Assembly: GCF_004319545.1 (NCBI RefSeq)
Contig: NZ_CP036313.1
Location: forward strand, 4,776,501-4,840,500
Reading direction: 5' to 3'
Length of the DNA: 64,000 nucleotides
Origin: Desulfobacter hydrogenophilus
Lineage (GTDB): Bacteria > Desulfobacterota > Desulfobacteria > Desulfobacterales > Desulfobacteraceae
Within the stretch, counting starts at the first letter, position 1, and each line of letters begins with the position of its first letter. A program made the translations under genes and the position numbers. Below the pieces are notes generated by a model. The model was not told where the DNA came from, ran no database searches, and saw only the letters and a program-made list of their open reading frames with translations. Below, piece by piece: positions 57,286 to 64,000 of this stretch.

Positions 57286-58350
57286 TTGAACAAAACCATT
57301 CGTTTTTTTGCGGTTATATCATTGACATGTTGCCTGGCGTTAGGATTAACCACCCAGGTTTATGCCAAAAACGTTTTACTTAAAGTGCCCTGCTCGGTGC
57401 CGTTCAGTGTACCCATTTTAGGACATGATATTGTGGGCACCATTGCCGACACCATTAACAAATCATCAAACGGCACATTAAAAGTCAAACTCTATGCGCC
57501 AGGAAAACTGGTACCGTCTCTGGAAGTGCTTGATGCGGTCAGCTCAGGAAAAACCAATGCCGGGTATACGGCAGCGTTCTACTATGCAGGCAAGAACCCG
57601 GCCAGTGTGCTTTTCAGTTCTTTCCCCTTTGGACCGGATCCTGAAGAATATATTGCCTGGTATTACTATGGCAACGGCTTAAAGCTTTACCAGGAGATGT
57701 ATGACCATTACGGATATAACGTTAAGGTAATCCCGGCAGGTATCATCAGCGCCGAGACCTCGGGCTGGTTCACCAAGCCCATTGAAAAGGTTGAAGACCT
57801 GAAGGGCATTAAAATGCGTATTTCCGGCCTTGGCGGCAAGGTGTTAACCAAGCTGGGCGTATCGGTCACCATGCTTCCCGTAGGTGAAATCTTCCAGGCC
57901 CTGGAAAAAGGGCTGATTGATGCCACGGAATTTTCCATGCCCGTATGCGATGCGCCTTTAGGCTTTTATAAAGTAGCCAAATACAACTATTACCCGGGCT
58001 GGCACCAGCCTTCCACAGTCCAGGAACTATTGATCAACAAGGAGACTTGGAATGCCCTGGATGAATCCCAGCAGACCCTGATTGAGACCGCCTGCATGGC
58101 AGCCACCCTGAAATCATTGGCACTAAGCAACGGTATGCAGGGCAAAATTATCAAAGAAAATACGGAAAAACACGGTGTTAAAAACCTGTACTGGTCCGAC
58201 GAGATGCTGGCTGCCTTTGAAGCAGCCTGGAAAGAGGTTGTTCAAGAAGAAATCGCCAAAGATCCCATGTTCAAAAAAACCTGGGAAGACCTGGAACAGT
58301 TCAGAGCCGAATATAAAAAATGGGCGGATGTGGGATTTTTGCCCCGGTAA
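57286..58350 (+). CDS. dctP: TRAP transporter solute-binding protein DctP
   Basis: About 354 residues if it starts at the TTG at 57286, which has GGGAGG 7 bases upstream; an ATG at 57256 in frame adds ten residues but has no ribosome binding site. A signal peptide ends near QVYAK. The DctP fold shows in LKVKLYAPGKLVPSLEVLDAV, the GIKMRISGLGGKV region with the Arg that binds the carboxylate, and the ALEKGLIDATEFS helix. The substrate is an organic acid of unknown identity. First gene of dctPQM. Confidence 0.88.
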   Translation: MNKTIRFFAVISLTCCLALGLTTQVYAKNVLLKVPCSVPFSVPILGHDIVGTIADTINKSSNGTLKVKLYAPGKLVPSLEVLDAVSSGKTNAGYTAAFYYAGKNPASVLFSSFPFGPDPEEYIAWYYYGNGLKLYQEMYDHYGYNVKVIPAGIISAETSGWFTKPIEKVEDLKGIKMRISGLGGKVLTKLGVSVTMLPVGEIFQALEKGLIDATEFSMPVCDAPLGFYKVAKYNYYPGWHQPSTVQELLINKETWNALDESQQTLIETACMAATLKSLALSNGMQGKIIKENTEKHGVKNLYWSDEMLAAFEAAWKEVVQEEIAKDPMFKKTWEDLEQFRAEYKKWADVGFLPR

Positions 58351-58356
58351 TTTATT

Positions 58357-58872
58357 GTGAATATATTTGTTAATATAATTGAAAAAACCATTATCCACAT
58401 AGGCAAAGCCGTATCATGGCTCAATGTCCTGCTGATCCTGGTTATTCTGGTCCAGGTGGTCATGCGCTATCTGTTCTCCTTCAGCTCGGTGGCTTTGGAG
58501 GAACTGCAGTGGCATCTGTATGCCGTGGGTATCATGGTCGGTCTCTCCTATGCCCTGACCGAAAATATCCATGTGCGCCTGGATCTACTCCATGGTCGAT
58601 TGCGAAAGAAAACCCGGGCATGGATCGATATCATCGGCCTGACCGTACTGGTGCTGCCCTGGTGTTATGTGATCATCCTGCACGGCCTTGATTTTGTGGC
58701 AGCTTCATGGCGGGTTAAGGAAGCATCTGCGTCTCCCACAGGGCTTAGTTGTTATTATATTATAAAGTCTGTGATCCCCGTAAGTTTTGGCTTGCTGACC
58801 CTGGCTGCCCTGGCCCGCATTTTAAAACAAATTCTGGTGATAGCCGGAAAAAAGGTGCCCCATGACGCATGA
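58357..58872 (+). CDS. dctQ: TRAP transporter small membrane subunit DctQ
   Basis: 171 residues with four membrane helices, beginning at GTG 6 bp after the dctP stop. The ALEELQWHLYAVGIMVGLSYAL stretch (SSVALEEL) and the last helices match DctQ. The end overlaps dctM by 11 bp. It pairs with DctM to form the sodium-driven permease. Confidence 0.88.
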   Translation: MNIFVNIIEKTIIHIGKAVSWLNVLLILVILVQVVMRYLFSFSSVALEELQWHLYAVGIMVGLSYALTENIHVRLDLLHGRLRKKTRAWIDIIGLTVLVLPWCYVIILHGLDFVAASWRVKEASASPTGLSCYYIIKSVIPVSFGLLTLAALARILKQILVIAGKKVPHDA

Positions 58873-60247
58873 AGATATCCTAGTCATTGCCATGATGGTC
58901 TCCTTTATCGGGCTGCTGTTCACCGGTTTTCCAATTGCACTGATTCTTGGCGGGGTCTCCATTCTGTTTGCCGGTATCGGCTACGTTTCGGACCTGTACT
59001 TTGACACCATGACCGGACTGGACTTCATGTCCATCGGCATGGAGGTGAACCGGATATTCGCCATCATGAACAACTGGATTATGGTGGCCCTGCCCATGTT
59101 TATCTTCATGGGTCTGATGCTGGACCGATCCGGCATTGCCGAAAATATGATGCAAAACATCCAGGTCCTTTTCGGCAGGGTCCGAGGCGGGCTTGCCATC
59201 ACAGTAACATTTATCGGCATTATCCTGGCTGCCAGCACCGGAATCATCGGGGCCTCGGTGGTCCTTCTAGGGCTTTTATCCATGCCTGTAATGCTCAACC
59301 AGGGATATTCCAAATCTTTGGCCTGCGGCACCATCTGCGGTGCAGGGACGTTAGGCATTCTCATCCCGCCCTCCATTATGCTGGTCATGATGGCGGACAG
59401 ACTGGGAGTGCCCGTGGGGGATCTGTTCATGGGCGCGCTGTTCCCCGGCCTTTTACTGGCAAACCTTTACATGGTCTATATCCTTGTTCTGGCCTGGCTT
59501 TCACCCCGAAAAGCGCCACTGATCCCGAACCAGCCGGACTTGACCTGGAACCTGGTGGGATCAGCTTTGAAAACCTGTATTCCGCCGGTGATCCTGGTAT
59601 TCGCCGTTTTAGGTACCATCTCATTTGGTATGGCAACGCCAACCGAAGCCAGCGGTATCGGGGCCCTGGGCGGCCTAATTCTCACCATTGTCAACGGCCG
59701 ATTCACTTTCAAAGTTCTAAAGGAAGTGGTCCACCAGACTTTCAGTATCACGGCCTATATTTTCGCCATCGTAATCGGGGCCACCTGTTTTGCCCTGGTA
59801 TTGCGGGAACTGGGCGGCGACGCCCTGGTGGAGGAAACGCTGACAAGCCTGCCGTTCGGCCCCTACGGCATAGTGGCCTTTATTCTTGGTATTGTATTTT
59901 TTCTGGGATTTTTTCTGGACTGGATTGAAATCACCTTGATTATCCTGCCCCTGCTGGCACCGGTAATCCCGTCACTGGGCATAGATCTTGGCGTCTGGCC
60001 CAACATAGACAATCCCGCCCTGATCTGGTTTGCCATTCTGGTGGCCGTGGTGCTCCAGACCTCGTTTCTCACGCCGCCCGTGGGATTTGCCATCTTTTAT
60101 CTAAGGGGGGTATGTCCGCCCGAAGTGAAACTCAAGCATCTATACAAAGGCGTTATTCCTTTTATCATTCTCCAGCTCATCGGTCTTGCCGTCATTGTGA
60201 TCTGGCCTGAAATCATCCTGTGGCTGCCTTCGGTTACCTACCAGTAG
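58862..60247 (+). CDS. dctM: TRAP transporter large permease DctM
   Basis: 461 residues, about twelve membrane helices. Motifs GLMLDRSGIAENM, ASTGIIGASVVLLGLLSMPVM, CGAGTLGILIPPSIMLV and TPTEASGIGALGG are those of DctM, the sodium-coupled transport subunit. It completes the dctPQM operon with the overlapping dctQ. A palindromic repeat follows the stop. Confidence 0.94.
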   Translation: MTHEDILVIAMMVSFIGLLFTGFPIALILGGVSILFAGIGYVSDLYFDTMTGLDFMSIGMEVNRIFAIMNNWIMVALPMFIFMGLMLDRSGIAENMMQNIQVLFGRVRGGLAITVTFIGIILAASTGIIGASVVLLGLLSMPVMLNQGYSKSLACGTICGAGTLGILIPPSIMLVMMADRLGVPVGDLFMGALFPGLLLANLYMVYILVLAWLSPRKAPLIPNQPDLTWNLVGSALKTCIPPVILVFAVLGTISFGMATPTEASGIGALGGLILTIVNGRFTFKVLKEVVHQTFSITAYIFAIVIGATCFALVLRELGGDALVEETLTSLPFGPYGIVAFILGIVFFLGFFLDWIEITLIILPLLAPVIPSLGIDLGVWPNIDNPALIWFAILVAVVLQTSFLTPPVGFAIFYLRGVCPPEVKLKHLYKGVIPFIILQLIGLAVIVIWPEIILWLPSVTYQ

Positions 60248-60258
60248 ATTCGGTTTAT

Positions 60259-60347
60259 ATGAAAGAACTGAACTAACCGTTTAGTTTCTTTCATGATTTG
60301 TTGTGGCCTAACCTCGGTGAAAAACCAGGTCGGCCATGGCCGTTATA
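60259..60347. repeat. Dispersed palindromic repeat, copy A
   Basis: GAAAGAACTGAACTAACC with a partial palindrome to GTTTAGTTTCTTTC, then TGATTTGTTGTGG, hairpin arms ACCT and AGGT around CGGTGAAAAACC, and GGCCATGGCCGTTATA. Nearly the reverse complement of copy C. Twelve bases after dctM. Confidence 0.82.
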
Positions 60348-60446
60348 CAAAAAGATTCAGAAGGTCTATAAATCCTTACTGAAACTATAACATGGACCGT
60401 TAATACGCAGGTCTTGAATTATTATTTTTTAATCTGGCGTAAAAAT

Positions 60447-60665
60447 CCTGGCCCTATGGGCCAGGTCAGAGTGCAGTGGCTTTGCCATCTGTACGACTCA
60501 ATGTTACTCAATGATCAAGTTGTCCTCACAACGAAGATCAAGGAATAACAAATGAGTCGATTTCGAAAACTATCACAAACGATATGGCATTGCCAATATC
60601 ACATTGTTTGGGTACCAACTATACCCCTTTTAGGGGCAACCGAAAGCCTGGCCCTCTGGGCCAGG
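60447..60665 (+). mobile_element. Deleted IS200/IS605-type remnant with two near-identical hairpins
   Basis: An ATG at 60552 begins MSRFRKLSQTIWHCQYHIVW, the N-terminus typical of IS200-family TnpA transposases, but the frame runs out within ~45 codons. The piece lies between two 19-bp palindromes, CCTGGCCCTATGGGCCAGG (60447-60465) and CCTGGCCCTCTGGGCCAGG (60647-60665). These are the subterminal hairpins that such elements use instead of inverted repeats. It is a non-autonomous leftover of ~220 bp. Confidence 0.7.
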
Positions 60666-61800
60666 ATTCTTTACTCAAAAAATCTTATAGTTTAAGACAG
60701 AATCCTTTCTTTTGCTCGTCCCTCGGTCCCTTGCCCGGCATCCGGCCGATGCCTCAGCCTGACCAGTCTTGAGGCCCTCGGGCAAAACGCAGGCCGAAGT
60801 AGTTGAAGCGCACGTCATGGTGCCAGTAGCGGCGGAAGACGCGATAGGCACTATTACCATCCTCCCAGCCCAACTTTTCGACTATAGATTGTAGAATGTT
60901 GTAATCACAAGGATTATCACTCACGCATCTCTTGTTATGACACTACTTTTGTTTAAAATTGTTTTAATCACCTCGCCTGGATGTAAACTTATCTCCAAAG
61001 CTTTATAAATTTTTTGTTGTCTGGGTTCTGGGCGTGTACTTTTTCTGATATGGAGGGTTTGGCCATCCTTGCATTGCATTGAAACAGTCACCCGATTTTG
61101 GCCTTCGAGCTGATTTCTTAATTGAGCCCAGCTACTGGTAATCTGTGATTTTTTAAGCCGATATCGAACGCTGTGAACCAGATGATAGGCCAGAACACTT
61201 ATAAAAAGATGCCCGGTGACACGTTCAGTCACCTGATGGAATACCGGCCGAATGCCCAATTCCGATTTCAATGAACGAAATACGGCTTCCAGGTCGGTCA
61301 ACATTGTATAGGTATGCCACAGCGTTTTCTCGTCCAGATCTTTATGGGACGTTCTCAGGCAATATACACCCGGCAGGTCCTTCCGAGTGCCCTGGTCAGT
61401 TCGGCGTTGCCAGTTCAGTTGGACGACGTTGCCGGTCTGTTCATCTTTGACGACATCAATCTGGTATTGACCTGAGACCCGTGAATACCTTTGCTTAAGG
61501 CGGTCGATTTTTTCCAGAATTTTATCGTATTTTTTCATGCGCCGTTTGATATGAAGACCTGATGCCAGATACGTGAGAGCCTCCTCAAAGTCTGAGATAA
61601 AACGTTCATGGATTGACCGCTTTTTTTCTTCGCGCTTTGCAGAGTGACAGTACAACAGCACCTCATTGCTTTCAGGGTCAATCACCTTTTGTACCTTGAC
61701 ACTACCGTTTTTATCCTGTTTGACGACCACGGACTCTTCCTCGAAAAAGTCCCTGTGGCGCTTGCGGCTGACAACGATATATTGATATCTCTTTTCTTCT

Positions 61801-63172
61801 GATTATAACGGATTTGGGGGACCCGTCCGTAAGCCTCCCAATGAACCCGAAATCAAAAGGTTCTGAAGCCAGTTTTCGTGGTACTGAAATCCGTTAATTC
61901 TTTCAAAAGAACTCACATGGCCTTTGTGCTTTACCGTCCATGGATTGAGCGGGGCAAAATTTTGGATAAGCGCCCAGGCACGTATGCTGAGATTGGCAGA
62001 TTTCATAGTGCCGTGAAAATATTTGGTACTGAATAAATGACGATCCATCCGTTGCATCAGCCGGTCAACCATGTTGCTCGTTCTATGTGCGCCAGGAAAA
62101 TCATAGGCTTGGGAAAACTGTGGAAGATTATCCCTAAGCTTCTTGATTTTAACTGAAATGACGTCTGGAACTTCATTCTCCGTATTTCGACACCATTCGG
62201 AAAGCCTCCGAACTCTTTGTGAGAATGATCTTTTGGACTCTGCCCTGAAGCAATCCCATAATCTGGTAGCCGCATCCAGGAAATGCTCCTTGTATTTTTT
62301 GCGTGAGCGATCACGTATGCCAATAAAAATGTGCAAAAAGCAGGATAGCACGGCTATCTTGGGAAACAGCTTTTTCCAGGCCTTCTGCGTTGACCGCCAT
62401 CCGTCGGTATTGACAGTATCCGGCTGATATTCCGGATTAATGCATTCAGCCTCCTCTTTAAAAACACCGTATGCTTTTTGAAGATCTTTACCGGATGCTG
62501 TTTCCGAAACACTGGCTCCTAAAATACAGTTATTTCCGACCGTCGTGGCAATATAGGTCTTTTCTCCCAAAAGGCGGGTATGTTTTTCATCAGCAGAAAG
62601 GTGCTGGGGTAATTTCTCTGGGGACTTGATAGTGGTTCCTACGAGGCTGTACCGGCCAATAGTTGCTTCAAGACGATACCAATACATGGGATTTTTCCCG
62701 AAACAGTGGCTCAGAGCCCAAAATGGAACAGCAAACTTACGCAAAAATAACGGTTTTTCAACATCTTTCACAAATCCAGTCATATACGGCATGGCAAAAG
62801 ACGGCCTTATTGTGTAACTGACACCAGCTATGACTATCCTTCTGATTTTTAATTTCAGTTTTTTTGAGACTCTGATCTCCTTCATTGTGTATCCGCAGGC
62901 GATTTCAGGCGGAAAAATATTAGGATGCTCCTTGATTACCATGTCTAATATTATCCGAAATTGGATGGCATGTTTAATGATGCTGTAATATTGTGCTTGA
63001 CAAACGTGCATACAAATAGTTCGATTCAGTCGGGGAGCGATGTTAGAGGCAGGAGTCATAATTTTCCTTAGTTGTTATAGTTGCTGTTCGCACTTCAACC
63101 ATAACTCAGGAAATGAATTTTTTCAGCCTATTTCATCGCTCCCCGACTCAGTCCCCCAAATCCGTTATAATC
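61801..63172 (-). mobile_element. 1372-bp IS with perfect 22-bp inverted repeats
   Basis: The ends 61801-61822 (beginning GATTATAACGG) and 63151-63172 are perfect inverted repeats. It encodes one 418-residue transposase whose TAA stop lies inside the left repeat. It interrupts the IS1634-like transposase in frame. No target-site duplication is visible, since the flanks rejoin without loss or gain. A TTATAA palindrome within the ends could be mistaken for one. Confidence 0.88.
61803..63059 (-). CDS. Transposase of the nested IS (family not settled)
   Basis: 418 residues. A DDE-type core is suggested by HLSADEKHTRLLGEKTYIATT, the VNTDGWRSTQKAWKKLFP stretch with an Asp, CFLHIFIGIRDRSRK and a late Asp/Glu region near HRTSNMVDRLMQR. 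The layout is like mutator/IS256-related enzymes, but I cannot name the family. The frame is intact from ATG to stop, so the element may be active. A cysteine/histidine-poor N-terminus offers no clear zinc finger. Confidence 0.8.
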   Translation of the reverse strand: MTPASNIAPRLNRTICMHVCQAQYYSIIKHAIQFRIILDMVIKEHPNIFPPEIACGYTMKEIRVSKKLKLKIRRIVIAGVSYTIRPSFAMPYMTGFVKDVEKPLFLRKFAVPFWALSHCFGKNPMYWYRLEATIGRYSLVGTTIKSPEKLPQHLSADEKHTRLLGEKTYIATTVGNNCILGASVSETASGKDLQKAYGVFKEEAECINPEYQPDTVNTDGWRSTQKAWKKLFPKIAVLSCFLHIFIGIRDRSRKKYKEHFLDAATRLWDCFRAESKRSFSQRVRRLSEWCRNTENEVPDVISVKIKKLRDNLPQFSQAYDFPGAHRTSNMVDRLMQRMDRHLFSTKYFHGTMKSANLSIRAWALIQNFAPLNPWTVKHKGHVSSFERINGFQYHENWLQNLLISGSLGGLRTGPPNPL

Positions 63173-63628
63173 AGCTTTTCTTTAATCCACTTGATATTAT
63201 CTTCAGACGCAATCGCTGCATCCATAACAATTGTGGTTTTTGGGGTAACAAACATATTCGATGATATCCGTCCGGCGTCCATGGTGCTAATTATTTTAGA
63301 TAGGGTGCCAGCCTCACTAACATTGCCCTCAAAGACTTTGCTACATCTTGGAAAACCGCTACTGTCAAGCACCAGGGCCAAGATTACCAGAGGACAATCA
63401 GAGCGTTCGAACTCACTGAATTTATGGTAATAAATTTTTCGTAGGGCCATAAAATATGGACCGAATAGTTGCTTTAAAGCCTTTTTTTCGAAAAGATGGG
63501 CCAGGCACTCCCGTCATCCGAGGCGCCATTATAACTATCATGCCAACAGTTTTGGCACCACTCCCAGACATTGCCGTGTATCTGGTACAGGCCCCAGGAA
63601 TATTGTATATATAACCTTTTGTACTTAA

Positions 63629-64000
63629 ATGTTTAATAATTTTTCATGGGATTATATTGTCATCCTTCATACTTTTCTTGACAAAAAGGAAGTTCCTATC
63701 CTAAATATGAAAGAATCCTCGGTGGGAGGGGTAGAGCATCCCGATGAGATGACCCATGACTACGATCCGTCGTTGCCTGGGTTCGAAGATATCTTGGACA
63801 AAAATCCGAAGCATGTATATTTCATGGATGAAAGCGACGCCATGATTTCGAAAAGCCGGGAATCGTTGGAGGCATTTTCAGATTTTTTAAGCATGAACGC
63901 ACTGCCCTTTCCCTATTGAGGTGGTCGGTTTCAGCAATGAGAAAGAAAATGCTCAAAGGCTTTCGAGGCTTTCCGACAGACAGGCGGATGCGGTGTCTGA
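63629..64000 (+). pseudogene. OmpA-domain protein fragment, frameshifted and cut by window end
   Basis: The first frame (63629-63919) ends in VYFMDESDAMISKSRESLEA and FSDFLSMNALPFP. The next frame continues as IEVVGFSNEKENAQRLSRLS and DRQADAVS to the window edge. Together these form the OmpA/MotB peptidoglycan-binding pattern (an IEVVGxS strand followed by N..LS..R...AV). One base lost near 63910 explains the break. The start is uncertain; the upstream ~60 residues are not recognised. Confidence 0.55.

Larger units (their letters stand above)
60921..63450 (-). pseudogene. IS1634-like transposase, 5' truncated and split by another IS
   Basis: The middle part (63173-63450: SDCPLVILALVLDSSGFPRC, TTIVMDAAIASEDNIKWIKEK) and the C-terminal part (60921-61800: YIVVSRKRHRDFFEEE, LTDLEAVFRSLKSELGIRPV, HLFISVLAYHLVHSVRYRL) are in one frame if the intervening 1372 bp are removed. 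The predicted junction is WIKEKLEEKRYQYIVVS. The first ~150-180 residues of the usual ~560 are missing at the 63450 end, so this copy was dead before or after the second insertion. Confidence 0.8.
60754..63620 (-). pseudogene. Formylglycine-generating-enzyme-type (SUMF1) gene fragments around nested IS
   Basis: Two minus-strand pieces of one domain remain. 63494-63620 reads [18 protein letters not shown], the central GNVWEWC motif. 60754 to ~60915 reads NSAYRVFRRYWHHDVRFNYF and then GLRFARG, the C-terminal end of the same fold. Between them lie an IS1634-like transposase and a second IS. The N-terminal part and a middle part are missing. Genes of this fold also serve as targets of diversity-generating retroelements, but no reverse transcriptase is seen here. 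Confidence 0.7.

Noticed and set aside
61795..63174. TTATAA/GATTATAATC as target duplication of the nested IS
   Set aside because: It is part of the inverted repeats; leaving one copy behind would shift the IS1634-like frame, whereas removing everything restores WIKEKLEEKRYQY.
60754..63620. Diversity-generating retroelement because of the SUMF1-type fold
   Set aside because: No reverse transcriptase, template repeat or adenine-biased variable repeat was seen in the window.
1..64000. CRISPR array
   Set aside because: No regularly spaced direct repeats with unique spacers were found; the dispersed repeats are irregularly spaced and in both orientations.

Overview
The window looks like the chromosome of a sulfate-reducing Desulfobacterota bacterium of the Desulfobacteraceae type. 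This rests on the gene families present: an Rnf operon that opens with a multihaem cytochrome c, a DUF6178 protein, DUF362 and YkgJ proteins, a TRAP carboxylate transporter and many two-component systems. The genus cannot be fixed from the sequence alone. The text between the genes holds IS elements, gene remnants and a dispersed palindromic repeat, so the second half is accessory-like.

Layout. 1-6.8 kb: the 3' part of a B12-binding radical SAM gene, a DUF6178 gene, a convergent HK/RR pair, a coiled-coil DUF2325 protein and tRNA-Asn. 6.9-14.5 kb: a small protein, RseC, a tetrahaem cytochrome and rnfCDGEAB. RnfB carries a large GltD-like flavin/NAD(P) domain, while RnfC has lost the usual FMN/NADH motifs. 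14.6-22.5 kb: housekeeping genes (mltG, smr, an RNB nuclease, purH split in two, YkgJ) and a decayed cstA. 23-26.7 kb: a sigma-54 regulator, lipoprotein and sensor kinase in the order of the GlrR/QseG/GlrK locus. 26.9-29 kb: DUF362 and J-domain proteins.

29-52 kb is dominated by three paralogous TonB-dependent receptor genes. Two are followed directly by a YfiR-family periplasmic protein and a CHASE8-like hybrid histidine kinase. In the second module the relay adds an HPt domain and a REC-GGDEF-EAL protein, so the natural reading is a ligand-responsive outer-membrane receptor that controls a phosphorelay and c-di-GMP. Receptor 1 is out of frame by one base at a run of nine G. Receptor 3 is split by a 1683-bp IS with a 5-bp target duplication. 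Between the modules lie ihfA, recD2, a carbonic-anhydrase-like lipoprotein without its usual zinc ligands, a 615-aa unknown protein and the remnant of a 2-oxoacid:ferredoxin oxidoreductase.

52.7-60.2 kb: a medium-chain acyl-CoA synthetase, a nickel/cobalt uptake module (DUF4198 protein, CbiM, NikL-like) without ATPase or T component, and a complete TRAP transporter. 60.3-64 kb is a graveyard: an IS200-like remnant, and a formylglycine-generating-enzyme-type gene broken by an IS1634-like element that is itself split by another IS. The window ends in an OmpA-domain gene with an apparent frameshift. All calls are from reading the sequence; no database search was made.
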